Source: Saturnia japonica (Eukaryota > Arthropoda > Insecta > Lepidoptera > Saturniidae). From it: a stretch of 64,000 bases of DNA. Below, piece after piece: positions 48,501-60,060 of this stretch. Made by a program: the position numbers and the translations under genes. Numbering within the stretch: the stretch's first letter is position 1; each line of letters starts with the position of its first letter. Where the stretch lies: assembly GCA_033032175.1 (NCBI GenBank), contig CM065318.1:2170001-2234000 (forward strand). Direction: 5' to 3'. The notes beneath the pieces were generated by a model, which saw only the letters and a program-made list of their open reading frames with translations, was not told the DNA's origin and ran no database searches.

Positions 48501-50721
48501 AATGATTTAAACACAAATATTAATTTTCTGATCCTAGATATAAGTGAATCTACTTGTTTATCCCATGTCAAAGTGCTATAAAAAAAAACAAGATATTTTA
48601 TGGATACGTTCAATTATAGGACAGCTACATGTCAAAATATCTAATGAACATAATTTATGAGCTGTTGAACTACAAGAGGAAATAGTCTGGGATATAACTA
48701 TAGGAGCAAATGTAATAAAGTTAGTTTTGTCTAGGTTTACCATTAATAAGTAAGCGGACAGCCATTTCTTAACTAAATTTAAAGAATGTTCAGCATGTCT
48801 TTCAGACCAATTCTCGCCTCGTACAATAATTACAATCACAGTATCGTCAGCATAAGTTATGATTATAGAATTTTTAAGAGATGGCATACATAGATCATTT
48901 ATATAAATTAAAAATAAGGTAGGACCTAGTACAATGCCTTGAGGTACCCCATAGGTAAGAAATGCATCTCCACTCATTAAGTTATTAATTTTGACGATCT
49001 GTGAGCGATCACTTAAATAATTTTGAAATATATCAAGAACTTTATCCCATACGCCAATCCTTTCAAGTTTATTTAATAGAATAGGTACAGATATAGTGTC
49101 GAATGTCTTAGACAAGTCCAAAAAGATAGGTCATGGTAAGATGTCATGGTTTTTACTCACTACTTTAGTTAATAATAAAACGGCATCTTCAGTACTTTTA
49201 CCAGCACGAAAACCATATTGGTTTCTGATATCATTATTCTGTTAACACGTAAGACCATTACTGTAACGTTACATTAGCAATTATGTTACATTAATTAAAT
49301 TAAATGAAGGTCAAGCTCCAGAAATATCGCCAAACTGGAATATTGATTGTTCTTTAGATTTCATATATAAGGTTTTTTTCAGAAATAAACAACCTACCGT
49401 TATACTAGAATTCGTCTGATGTTTTACTTTAGCTCTAAGTGACTTTTGGGGCTTTAATGGAAAAGTAAGCAATTCTACTCACCTTAAAGATGATGAAAAT
49501 CGATGACACATTTCTTACTGCTTTATCGTATGGGTAGCCTCCTATACTAAACTACCTATAAACTAATATTCTTGCATAAACTATATGTCCATTGTATTTA
49601 TTTTCAGTCAGACTACAGTATAACTTTTTTTTTATGGGTGGTGATGCTATACATAATTGAGTTCCAAATTATCTTTATATCATCTGTTCTATCGGATCTG
49701 GTCAAAGATAACATGCAGAAGATGATAGTTCTTGTCGTTGAGAAGCGGATCGATTGTAAGAGTAAGTGTTTTGATAATTTTATTGTATCTATTTTCTATC
49801 TAAATTGTCCGAAAATTCGCTACAATTTTTTTCACGCGCATTAGCAGATTTCCATGTTTTGAATGTATTACTTCCTACTATCTACATTTAGCTCTAGAGC
49901 AGGGCTTCTTAAACTATGGGGCGCGACTCTAAAAGGGGTCGCGTAGCAAAATTCTGAGGTCGCGAGAGATTTTAATGTCAAATATTTATATATACCATTT
50001 TATAACATCACTAGAGTTTTATAATTTTTTGTGCAATTTTTAATTTTAGATTTTTGTATGTTTCAAAACGAATTCTAAAACTATATATTTTCATATGTAT
50101 ATGTATATTGTGACCTAATAAATAAATCATCAAAAAATATTAATTTATTTTTCTTTTACATTTGTATGGGGTCGTCAAGAAACTCGCAATCATAAATGGG
50201 GTCATGAATGACAAAAGTTTAAGAAGTCCTGCTCTAGAGAAATGATTCTATTTGGACTCTTTAAACTCAACTATAACATTACTATATTATTTACTGAATT
50301 ATCTCATGCACGGTCATTTGATCCACACTAAGCATAGCTGAACTAAGTATTTCGTATAATTAATTCCCATAAGAGGTTTTACTCCTGTGAGATTACTATT
50401 TGAGCTATTAGTAGTTGATATACCAATAACATTAAACATGTCCTTGTTTATTCTTGTGTACTAATTTTGACATGTCTCAACTTTAAACTTTTGCTTTTGC
50501 TGTTGATTAAGACCGCTTGCACTTTATACACATTTATAATTATTTCAGATGAACGCGAACGTGATGAGATACAGAAGCTATACCAGCTAATGAAATACCG
50601 TCCTTATGATTACAAGCTGGCCTTGGTCGTACCGCTTGAAGTGCGCTCTCTGCTTAGCTTCGTCTCCTACTTGATAACCACTGTCATCGCAATACTGCAG
50701 ATCAAACGTGTCGTCTTCTAG
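45569..50721 (+). CDS. Gustatory receptor gene, four exons, intact
   Basis: Exon 1 45569-46213, exon 2 47374-47448, exon 3 49608-49761, exon 4 50549-50721; 1047 coding bases, 348 residues plus stop. Junctions are GT..AG (donors GTAACT, GTAAGT, GTAAGT; acceptors TTTACAG, TTTTCAG, TTTCAG) with phases 0, 0, 1. The protein is hydrophobic with about seven membrane helices; exon 1 carries RVRLLAKIYCLLLFAIHTMI and ends QKYIQMYEMLMDTLENTNFL, exon 4 encodes ERERDEIQKLYQLMKYRPYD and the last helix ITTVIAILQIKR, a TYhhhhhQF variant. An upstream ATG at 45506 is in frame, but 45569 gives an exon 1 of 215 codons against 214 in the paralogue, so I prefer it. Introns carry a SINE/LINE-end repeat (intron 1), a LINE (intron 2) and a hAT-type MITE (intron 3). 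It is probably a divergent bitter-type receptor in a taste neuron membrane; the ligand cannot be told. Confidence 0.88.
46985..47275. repeat. LINE-end plus short-repeat composite in intron 1 of the Gr gene
   Basis: 46990-47090 resembles a LINE 3' end (CATCATCATCAGCCTTTATC, CCACTACTGGATATC). 47140-47270 matches the second half of the short repeat at 42890-43140 (CCCTACTCAACGCAAGAACA, AAATTTCTCTATGCCCTGCC). Confidence 0.6.
47645..49240 (-). mobile_element. LINE (RT plus 3' UTR) in intron 2 of the Gr gene
   Basis: Minus strand: NQYGFRAGKSTEDAVLLLTK (49235-49175), one stop, then the open frame 49121-48576 with FLDLSKTFDTISVPILLNKL, LTYGVPQGIVLGPTLFLIYI and TYADDTVIVIIVRGENW (YADD intact), then the C-terminal part 48600-48416 (LTWDKQVDSLISRIRKLIFV) and downstream broken frames to about 48120 (LERAQRAVLKVMACKPIRFP, TDRVCKNDLSRLAVVRRQF). 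The 3' end is an ATT repeat at 47648-47665. It lacks the endonuclease and is 5'-truncated at about 49240. It is in antisense orientation to the receptor gene. Confidence 0.85.
49900..50231 (+). mobile_element. hAT-type MITE with perfect 8-bp target duplication
   Basis: The element begins CAGGGCTTCTTAAACTATGG and ends with AAAGTTTAAGAAGTCCTG, giving terminal inverted repeats of about 15 bp of the CAG..CTG hAT type. It is flanked on both sides by CTCTAGAG (49892-49899 and 50232-50239), an exact 8-bp target duplication as hAT transposases make. Length 332 bp, no coding capacity, interior AT-rich with GGTCGCG motifs near both ends. It sits within intron 3 of the + strand Gr gene. Confidence 0.9.
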
Positions 50722-50729
50722 ACTTAATA

Positions 50730-53220
50730 TAGATACTTTCAATTTTTCATAGGAATTATAGTTCCAGTTCGACAAATATATTTTCCACCAAAAGCAGAGT
50801 AGCTATTGTCGGTATTTCACTTGAACTACTGATTGTTAGATTTCCAAAAAAGGATTATCCATCAAAATGTGGTGGAATATAGCGGATATTCTAGGATGTT
50901 CTTCTGTACCTGATGTTAGTAAGAGATGAGAAAGAAAAAATGTCAAAATTGCAAAAAGTACAAATTTTATAATTTTTTAACTGGATTACATCAACCACCA
51001 CATGCAATGTGAAAACTTTTTTATAATGGTTCTTTTCAATGCACCGTACTTTGGGTTCATTTGGTTTTCTTGTTGTATTGTGATTCTCAGCTGAACACCA
51101 TTTAGCGGAGGTGTGAGGAACAGAGAGTAAAGTTCCTCATCCGCCATAGAAAAGGGAGGATCCTCCGGCCAGACGGGTGCTATGTCTGGCGGGCAGCTGC
51201 CCCGACGGTTGTAGTTGGGTTCTTGTATATATACTCAACGATTGAGTTAATTTCTATAGCGCGATGTAGGATAGTAGGATGCGTCCTATGTGGCTCGATA
51301 GATACCGCTATGTGTCGCTACGTAGTTGTGTCGATGCGTTAATCGCGTCAGTTGTGGCGAGAGATGTCGCTACAACCATCTATTAACTGGTACTTTTTGT
51401 AATTACCGTTCGTACCTGTTTACAAGTGTAGTAAAAAGATAATAGAAATCACTTTATTCTTAAATAAATATTTCAACACAATGCACACTATAAATTTCCA
51501 TTACTTTTACTACAAGAAGTCAGCAAAACCTCAAAGCTAGTCTATTTTAGATTTTGCTTAAATATTGTGGGAACGTTCTCTATGATTCCAAACACAGAAT
51601 CTAATTTTTTTTTATCGTGCGTGCTTCCTTTTCACAAAAAAGAAATCCATTGAAAAGTCATATTTTCGTGTTCTATATGTTTAGCTGTAACATTTTCCTA
51701 TTAATATAGACATTAAAGTTTATCTACTTAAAATAGTTCAAGTTTATGCTGATAGAAACTAATTTCTAAATATATTTTTTGCTTCACTTTAATCGCCTGT
51801 GTAATATACGAAATATGGAAATTACAAAAAGGGTCTTTCAGTTTTTAATTTCTCTATAAGAACTTCATTTTTATGCGAATTTCAAATTTTTATCTTTTAC
51901 CAAACACGACCAAATTGTCGGTTAAAAAAGATTGCTAATTTACAAATTGTAAGCAATGATTAAAATAAACACTTTAGTTTACAAGCCGATTATAATTTTT
52001 GACGTGACAACGTCTTATAATTCGATGGAGCCGGCTGCACGCACGACAAAACATGACTCGTGCGGCGTTACCTCGCTCTGAGGCGTTCCATTTAATGCTT
52101 GAAGTGCAAATATTCACTTAAAATCTAAGAAACAGTAATTAGCCTTTAAAGTTCAATAACGCACACACTAGAGTCAAATGAAAATTACAAAAAAAAAAAC
52201 AATACACTTATTTTCAGCACCGTATTATTCTTCAGGAATATGAAACATGTAAATTTTAAACTTTGAGCTTTAATTTGCCACCGCGGAAAATTATTCCTAA
52301 TTATATTTTTCACCGCCTAACACATAATATACGAAAATAAGGCTTTTCCATTCTTTTTTTTCTGTAGACCGGAAGTGGTGCGTATGAGAAAAATAAATGT
52401 GCATCTTTCCACTAAGTTTAAGGAAAATCTAAACAAATAAAATAAAATAAAATATTGACTTTTTTTAAGATTTCACTTGGAATGATCCAAGTTATACGTT
52501 TCACAAAGTTTGTTAAAAAAATACCTAAATGAAATAAAATCACTATCAACACCAAATTATTTTCTATGGTAAATCAGTATCGATTGCATTAGCATTGCGC
52601 ACGACGAGACGTTTGAATTTTTGATAGGGTTTACTTTGGTAAATCTCTTTTTCTGTCAGTTTTACCTTATGCCTATACTCACACTCATAATTAAACCAGT
52701 CGTACTGTATACGAAGCCACAGCTTTCGTTTGATTATATTTCGAAATTGTAGTGTTTAGAATTCCCAGTAGGCCGTTACCATTAGTAGCATAACGGTCAG
52801 TTTTTAGTCAGGATAATTAAATAAGTTTATTTGTAATACTTAAAAATTTATTAATAAAGGTTTTCAATGTGTTTTAATAAATATGAAAATGAAAAAAGTG
52901 TATTATTACAAACCTGTATGCTATCTTTATTAATAAATAAATCTATAGTTATGTATGTACATGTAATTTTTTTTGCAAATTTCTTGATAAATATATTATA
53001 GAGGACACTGGTCGCGAATATGACTTTCAATTTATTTTATCTGTATGTTTTGTATGATCAGTTAAATAACTAAAAAATCGAATGAACTGTTTCTATGAAA
53101 TTTGTACACAGGATACTTATGTCATGCTCAAATGATAGGCTGTAAAAACTGGCAATATTACAATTAACCATTTAAACAATGTCATTTGTTTTTTAGTAGT
53201 CACAACATTCGACAAGGATG
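50730..53220. other. No gene recognised; contains probable repeats
   Basis: 50730 onward is the 3' flank of the Gr gene. The stretch 51080-51380 is GC-richer with phrases such as CCTCCGGCCAGACGGGTGC. The stretch 51990-52130 (GACGTGACAACGTCTTATAA, CGACAAAACATGACTCGTGC, TTTAATGCTTGAAGTGCAAA) resembles a common lepidopteran repeat, class unknown. No coding frame is supported. Confidence 0.35.
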
Positions 53221-53229
53221 GCTTGGTTT

Positions 53230-53430
53230 GTAGACGAATAAAAAGGAAACTTAAAGCAATCTTTATTAAAAAGTTGCTTGTTTCGACAGTCGACTTCTTT
53301 AGCGTCGAGATGGTAAATAAGACTCGTGTAAGTCCTGCTGTAGGTGCCTCCATGCAGAGCAAGTAAACACGAACACTCGCATATGTAATAAATATCGCTA
53401 CTGATAGAAATAACAACTGTAAATAAAAAA
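53230..53430 (-). CDS. Possible exon of an unidentified receptor-like protein
   Basis: On the minus strand a good acceptor (TTTTTTATTTACAG, ending at about 53420) opens a frame with a hydrophobic helix (LLFLSVAIFITYASVRVYLL), then CMEAPTAGLTRVLFTISTLK and KSTVETSNFLIKIALSFLFI. Pattern and position after an acceptor resemble an internal exon of an insect gustatory receptor, but no matching neighbours or donor were found. The frame ends at 53117. Confidence 0.3.
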
Positions 53431-53434
53431 GTGG

Positions 53435-54240
53435 ATTCGTTTACTTATGTATGCGTGTTACAAGTTATACTTTAATTGATGATTTTAAATTATTTTATGG
53501 AGTCAGCATAAAAAGTAAAACGATGGACTCGCTTTCAAATTTGAACACGCAACTAATGATATGTATGACAACGAGCGTCGTCGATATAGAAGACACCTCC
53601 AGAAAATGTTAGACTAGTTAGTATTTGTTTTGACGCAGATACATATAAGGAAATGTAGGGTTTGTCTCGATTGTCTTTTAAAAATTATTTTTTCCTAGTG
53701 ATAAAAACTGTGCTATTTACAGTTTACAGTCATCGTACTTCTTTCTGTATTCCAGTTTCAAAAGGTGTACGTGGCAATTGGACTACGTGACTTACGTTAC
53801 ATTCCAATATAATACTCTGAAGGTATATGTGGGCTTGGTGTTTAATATAAATAAGTCAGCGATTATATTAACGTCAAGTAGACTTTATATGCGGTTAAGC
53901 TTTGACCCTAGAGTTGTAAAAAAAAAAGAAACAAAGGGCAAAGATATAAAGAAATTTATTAATAAAAAAAAAAGTTGCTTTCATAAGTGCGCTTAATTTT
54001 ATTTAACAAGTTGTTACAAAAAGAACTTTAGCGAGTGTATGTGATTTTCAAAATTTGGTTATCAGGGGAATTTCTAACCTTCTTTTCTAATTTGTGACGA
54101 TTCTGTATACATTTTAAGAGCATTTTATACGAAAGTTAAGATGAATGTTTGGTGTAACTAAAACGGATAAGATTAGTTATGATTTTATTGAAGGAAGTAG
54201 AAAAGTAGCACTATTGACAAAGTAACTGAGAAGTAATAAG
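53435..54240. other. No gene recognised
   Basis: AT-rich. The + frame 53778-53996 has a lysine-rich low-complexity end and no domain. Confidence 0.35.
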
Positions 54241-54244
54241 TAGG

Positions 54245-54510
54245 AGGAGTATTAAGCAGTATAAGTAGTAATAGGTTAGCGTGGTATGGATATGTTATGA
54301 GGAAGGATGCGAGTCGTGGTTCTAGAAGAAAATAATAAAAAAGTGTAAAGTAAGGAAGGACCGATTAGAGGAAGACCGAAGTAGATATGGATGGATTGTG
54401 TAAAAAATGATATTTGTATAAAAGGTGTGAATATCAATATGACGGCTAGCAGAGAAAAATGGAAGTGGAAAATAGCTAACAAATATTGTGTGACAATAAA
54501 AGACTTAACG
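54245..54510 (+). mobile_element. RTE-type LINE 3' end, decayed
   Basis: Translations in two frames show the conserved ORF2 end: LAWYGYVMRKDASRGSRRK, then after a break GRPK, stop, IWMDCVKNDICIKGVNINMT and ASREKWKWKIANKYCV. This equals the usual WYGHVMRR...GRPKKRWMDCVKDDM pattern. Several stops; not functional. Confidence 0.7.
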
Positions 54511-54599
54511 ATATTATAATGTTATAAAATAGTGAGAAAAGCGAGAATTAAGTATTTGCATGATTTTTAGTTTTAATAGTTTATTGTATAGAGTTTATT

Positions 54600-55900
54600 T
54601 AATATAATAATAAAGCCCTTTATTCAGACTAACTTAGTGTCTATTTACAAAGTATTAAGAATTAAAAACTGATTATTGATATACAATTATATATTTTGTA
54701 GCTAAACTAATTTTAATCTATTCTATTCTAATTCTTAATTATATTTTCTAGGTCTGTTTGCCAATCGGCAAAGGCCTCCTCCAACATTTGTCATTCCTGT
54801 CTCTCTTGGGCCACTTTATTCCACGTCACTCCTCCTACTTGCCTTATTGATATCCCATTTGATATGTTCTAGCGCGTATGTTAATTGTGTTAAGTTTTCT
54901 TCATTTTTAGAGTAAGTGTATTTTGTGGTGCAATACAGATTTTTTCTTTTCTTTTTGAAATGTTGGAGGGTTGTGGTCTTCATCCCCCACGAGGACCAGT
55001 CGGATTGGGGGAGATTGTGTTTTTACGTTTTGTTGGTTTTCGTAGTTTGTTTGAATTTCCGGTTTTCGAAAGTTAAATGCTATTGGTAGTTGCGTGTAGA
55101 AATATTGGTTAGAGAGTTTCATTTGATTCTCATTGCATCGAAGGCGTTTTTTCTGTTGTTTTTGAGAGAGCTCAGCGTTTGTTGTTTTTTAGGCTGAGTT
55201 TTAGACGGTGAATGTGGTGAGGTAGATTGTTTCCTTTTCCTTGTATCATTGTTGGTGTTAAGTTCTTTGATTATCATTTTATCATATTTCAGATAAGCTA
55301 TGTTTCCTTTTTTCCTCTCTTCTAGTAATTGCGGTTGTAGAGCTTTCCTTTTCTCTAATACTTCTTTCGAATAATCCTCCGATATATAAATTCCGTTTAA
55401 TTTCTTTTTGTTTTTCGTAATTTCGTTCTTCTTCCATTCGCTTAAAAGGGAACATAGTACAGGTCTTGGTTTGTTCTTGGCTTTTAGTTTTCCTAAGCGG
55501 TTTAGTTTGTTTATTTCGTTTTCTTCTAAATTGAAGTTTAAGTCTCTTTTGAAGTTCTCCTTTATATTCTGGAATAGTTCAGCTGTTGAGTTTTCTCCCT
55601 CTTCTAATCCAAAAATAATTAGGTTATTACTTTTCTTTTCCCTTTTTAAATGTTCTATCTCCTTCTCTAATTTGCCGATTTTTTTTTTTAGTTTTTCGTT
55701 TTCGTCCTTGATAGGCATTAGTTTTTCATCCATCCGATCCATAATATTTTTTGTAAGAGATTCTGTTAATTCGGTTGTCTGATTTTTCATTTCTATTTTC
55801 ATTTTTTTCTAATAATATTTCAAATTGTCTCTCCATAATGTCAGGTCAAGTTACGTGGAACGGAACGTAATAGTAAATAGTAACTATGGATTTTCTTGTT
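54600..55900 (-). mobile_element. RTE-type LINE with a large internal deletion
   Basis: ORF1 is open at 55802-55119 (227 codons): coiled coil (KDENEKLKKKIGKLEKEIEH), NNLIIFGLEEGENSTAELFQ, LNRLGKLKAKNKPRPVLCSL, and a basic tail. A further frame at 55122-54907 (IRLVLVGDEDHNPPTFQKEK) overlaps its stop and may be the ORF1 end or ORF2 leader. Then, at about 54870-54730, the sequence jumps to the last part of ORF2 (VGGVTWNKVAQERQE, stop, MLEEAFADWQTDLENIIKN) and a 3' UTR ending near 54610. Endonuclease and RT are missing, so the copy is a deletion derivative that kept both ends, an arrangement that may be mobilised in trans. Confidence 0.75.
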
Positions 55901-56270
55901 CTGGCAACACTGTAGTTGATACCAACCGAACCGACTAACAGTTAAAGTGACATCAAACTGATCAAAGTATCAGTGACATTAGACTAACAGTTGAAGTCAC
56001 GTGTAACATAATGAAATATCAAAATGGCGATTAATTTATGTTCTAACCTCAGATGTTGTTCTGGATCTTCAATTTCACTTTAATGGACAGACGTAATGAG
56101 AATTCGACAGATGGTTCTTTCCGGATCTGCCAAGGCACCTATAGTGTTGTTTTTAACGGTATTTATGTTCAGATGTAGCGTATAACTTTTTATATCTTTA
56201 ATTTTGTAGAGGTATAATCACAACGCTGTTAACACTTTGACAACCGGAACCATGTAATAGCATTGACAAA
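55900..56270. other. No gene recognised
   Basis: It lies between two LINEs facing away from each other. The part nearest 55802 is probably 5' UTR of the minus-strand RTE element; two similar phrases (ACTAACAGTTAAAGT at about 55936 and ACTAACAGTTGAAGT at about 55983) form a short imperfect direct repeat. Confidence 0.4.
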
Positions 56271-56274
56271 TCGG

Positions 56275-58240
56275 CATCTGTGTCTGATATGTGGCATCGT
56301 ATGAGATGGATGAAGGGTCACTTTAAATCTAAATTCATGGTGTCAGAGGGTAAAGTTCAAAAATGTTAAACTCTCTTGCGCCGGACTCTGTTACGGGTCG
56401 GGTGCGGACTTTTGTTTCTACTAATGGTCTGCTTGAATCTAGCTTCACAATGACAGAACTCAATAATTCTTTAAAGAAAAAATATACTGCACCTGGGGAA
56501 GATGAAATTTCCTATTCAATGATTTATAACTTACCAGTTATTGCTAAAGAATATTTATTAAACATTTATAACAACATTTTTTTACTTAGTTATGTTCCAA
56601 TTCAGTGGCGAAATGTCAAAATTATTGCAATTCCAAAACTAGTAGTACAAGTAATTCAAATCTTAGGCCAATGTCATTGTTGTATTTGTAAAAATTTTCA
56701 CACATTATTAAGTAAACGACTAGAATGGTACATTGAAAAACATAATATTTTTTTTCCCTTTACTAGTGGATTTAGAAGAGGGCAGTCTTGTCTGGACTGT
56801 TTAACATGACTTGTGAGTTATATTCAAATAGGATTTTCCAAAAACATTTCGACAGTGGCCTGCTTTATAGACATTGAGAACGTTTATAACAATGTTTTAA
56901 CGGAAAAGGTAGTAAGCATTCTCGATGAAATAGGAGTTGAAAGTAAAATGTGTAATTATATGTGGTCTTTCCTGAGCGAAAGACATTTAAAAATTACCGT
57001 AGACTGTGGAAACAAGAGTTTAACCCGATGGACTGGCAGAGGTTTGGCGCAAGGAGATCCTCTCTCTCCTCTTTTTTTCTTTTAGTAACTTATAAAGTTT
57101 GTCAAAGTATAAAAAGTACGTGTGTCGTACAGTATGAAGATGATTTTGTTTTATATGTAAAGGACAAAAATTTAAGGGAGTGTCAATTTAACATGCAAAC
57201 TGCAATAAATAAAGTGGTAAAAGTTTTGACGGCTTTAGGATTACATATTTCTAGTAATAAATCTAAATATATGATTTTTAGTAGAGGATGGAAGAAACAA
57301 GAAATTAATTTAAAAGTAGATGATAGTATATTACAGAAGACGGAGGATATTAAATACCTTGGAATGTGGCTTGATAAATCATTACTATGGAGTAGATATA
57401 TAAATGAACTTAGCAGAAAATGTTCAACATTTTTAAATTTACTTAAAGTTCTGGTAGGGCCTGCTTGGGGAATGAATCAAAATCATATACGTCGGTTATA
57501 TATAGCGTTAATAAGAAGCAGACTTGATTATGGCAGCTTTTTATACGGAAATTGTGCAAAGGTACATGTTTATAAACTTGAAAAGGTTCAAAATATGGCT
57601 CTAAGAATTATAGGAGGTTTCATTAAAACCACTCCCATTCACGTTATGGAAAGTGAGCTAGCTATTGTATGTACCATTAATATGAAGAAGACAATTTTTA
57701 GCAAACAAGTATTGTTTAAAGGCCCTTTCTTGGTCGAATAATGTAAGTGTAAATTTAATAAAGAACTTGAAACTCTTAGCCAATTAAGGTATTAGGAAAA
57801 GAAGAAGCCCCTACTTTGTTTAGCATATATTAAAGCAAAAGTATTTGAAATTAAGTCTTCTAACCTTTTAGAAATGTTTAATCTGGAAGTGTGGACGTCT
57901 TATATTGATGTTAAAAGTATGGTTAAACTAAGTCTAGAAAGTATTCAAACCTTTAAAAATCAGTTAAATTTAGTTTCTGCCAAATACGACATTGATAGAG
58001 AATTAAGTATTAAATATAAAGGTTGGTATAAACTGTATACTGATGGCTCAAAACACTGTGAAGGCTTAGGAATGGCCTACTATGATGCCTATAGAAGTAT
58101 AACAGCTTGTTTTAAAGTGAACCAAGATGTGTTGATTATGTCATTGGAGCTCAATGCAATATCAGAGGCAATGCTGGTATGGATTGGGCACAATGGGACT
58201 GATATATTCAGTAGAATAGAAGTCCCGGAAAAAAAGTAAC
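56275..58240 (+). mobile_element. LINE with RT and RNase H domain (I/LOA-like), degenerate
   Basis: RT begins with RMRWMKGHFKSKFMVSEGK (about 56295-56350) and continues in 56363-56809 (YTAPGEDEISYSMIYNLPV, QWRNVKIIAIPK, FTSGFRRGQSCLDCL), 56813-57085 (ACFIDIENVYNNVL, GLAQGDPLSPLFF) and 56962-57741 (VQYEDDFVLYVKD, DIKYLGMWLDKSLLWSRYI, RLDYGSFLYGNCAKV). The active site keeps DD (YEDD). After a broken part, 57874-58239 contains an RNase H domain (WYKLYTDGSKHCEGLGMAYY, SLELNAISEAML). There are at least four breaks. RNase H in a LINE points to the I, R1 or LOA side of the tree. Confidence 0.85.
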
Positions 58241-58244
58241 ATTA

Positions 58245-59440
58245 CCATATATTGTTTGAAGTTTTTCTCTTCTTTCTATAAACGCTAGGTTAAGAGACCA
58301 CCGGCGAATCCCAATATATAGGTTGACATGTTAGTGTGTCCGCGAATATAAAGTAATTGGAAGGTATTGTCGTTTATGTACAAGCTCCGATAAGTTCTGA
58401 AAATATATTAACATCAATAAATACCTATTACCACGAATATAGAAATAATTGAATGTACTGATTTTATTTCCCATAGCAACTTTGAATGATGTATAAATAT
58501 TTATATTTATATTCAAATTAGTTACAATTCTAATAGCTTTTACATTTTCCTTTCTTTATATATCCTTTTATTTGGTGTTACATTACATTTGTGCACATAA
58601 CCAAAAATTTTGGATTCACAGTGTGAAAATAAATTTTCAGAATTGATAAGATTATAGATCGAAGGCTACAAATATATTACTCGAGTGAATATGAAGAGTG
58701 CTTTCAGGTCTTTGAAGTAAATGTGTGCTGCGGAAATTATCAGCGACAATACGAACAAATGTACTAGCGCAACGAGGTCACTATTCTTGCTTTATATCTT
58801 CGGGGTAATTTGAAGAAAAAAATATCTAAATCGAATGCTTGTGAGCCCGCTGTAAGATAACTGGAAATATTCGTTTCGTCATACAATTTACTTCAATTGC
58901 TTAGGTTTCTTATAATTGCTGTAAAAATGTACATTAAAAACGTAATATAATTTTACAATGTATAGATTCATTATAATTCGCATTGTGGTTTGGTAAACAA
59001 AGGAATTTAGCTGTGAGTCAAAATGTCTGGCCAGTACTAAAATATACTAAAAGACAAATATAATTCTATTAAAAATCAAGTAACATGTTAGGGTCATTAT
59101 TTTAAGTTATTTTTGGATACAAAGTTTAGTGTACTATATGCTATATAAGACTTGTTTCATCATTTCAGCAGTCTATTTTCCTACTTTTTTGTGTTATAAA
59201 AACATTGTAATATTGAAACTGTTTATTCTAAATTGATGCTATAATCATTATTACTAATTTTATTACAATATTAATCATATTTGGTGAGGTGCCAGAATAA
59301 GTAAAACCTTCAGTTAAAGCTTGCTTAATGTGTAATGTGCAAGGGATGTTCATAGTTAAAAACCTATTTCTGTATTTAGTCATAATGATAATAACTAGTG
59401 AAAAAATTATTTCACATTGTGCATTGGAAATGGGAACACA
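58245..59440. other. No gene recognised
   Basis: AT-rich; short hydrophobic frames only. Confidence 0.4.
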
Positions 59441-60060
59441 CATTGTTTGGAATACAAGTTCATTAGCCGCATCGTACGATGCCGCGATCGCTGTGATTAG
59501 CAAATTGTATGCGCGGGAGCAATCATTCTGCACAGGCTCTGTGCAGCCCGCCCCATAGCTTTGTCCGAAGATGATATGCTGGCACGTACGCCAGACCGCT
59601 TCGTGCTTTGGCCGTGAACTCGCGTTTGTTTGGTTTTGTAGCGAGTCACTGGCTAGTCTACTATCTTGAGTAATAGGATAGTAGGCTAGTCCGTTCAAAC
59701 GCTCCTTAAAGGTTTACAACATAATTATACTCCGATAAGAAACAATAGGCGAAGGCACGCCTATTTAAAGATGGCCACATGCTGGCACCTATCACGGAAC
59801 CGATCGCGCCGCCATTGCACCCACTCCGGCGCATTATTATTATTAATTGTAATTTTATATTTAAGTAAATGGAATGTAGCGGAGAGACACTCGCTCTAAA
59901 ATAAATCGTTCAGTTAACTTGTTTTTTGCTTCCATACTCTCGAATTTAATTATTAATTTAAAGTAGTGTTAGAAGAGTTTTGATAGTGAGTATATTAGGT
60001 ATCAAGTATACATACTACAGTTTGTATGCGCTACGTCATTCCGGACGTTCGGCAAGCGCT
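59440..60060 (+). promoter_or_regulatory. GC-richer block with TATA-like and poly(A)-like signals; possible solo LTR
   Basis: The block 59460-59840 is clearly more GC-rich than its flanks and has a short palindrome (GCACAGGCTCTGTGC, 59539-59553), a TATTTAAAG at 59761 and an AATAAATCG at 59901. A promoter-like element followed by a poly(A) signal within about 150 bp is the layout of an LTR. No gag or pol frame is attached, and I could not define TG..CA ends or a target duplication. Confidence 0.3.

Noticed and set aside
55408..55782. Plus-strand Phe/Ser-rich open frame
   Set aside because: Antisense of the lysine-rich RTE ORF1; composition explains the open frame.
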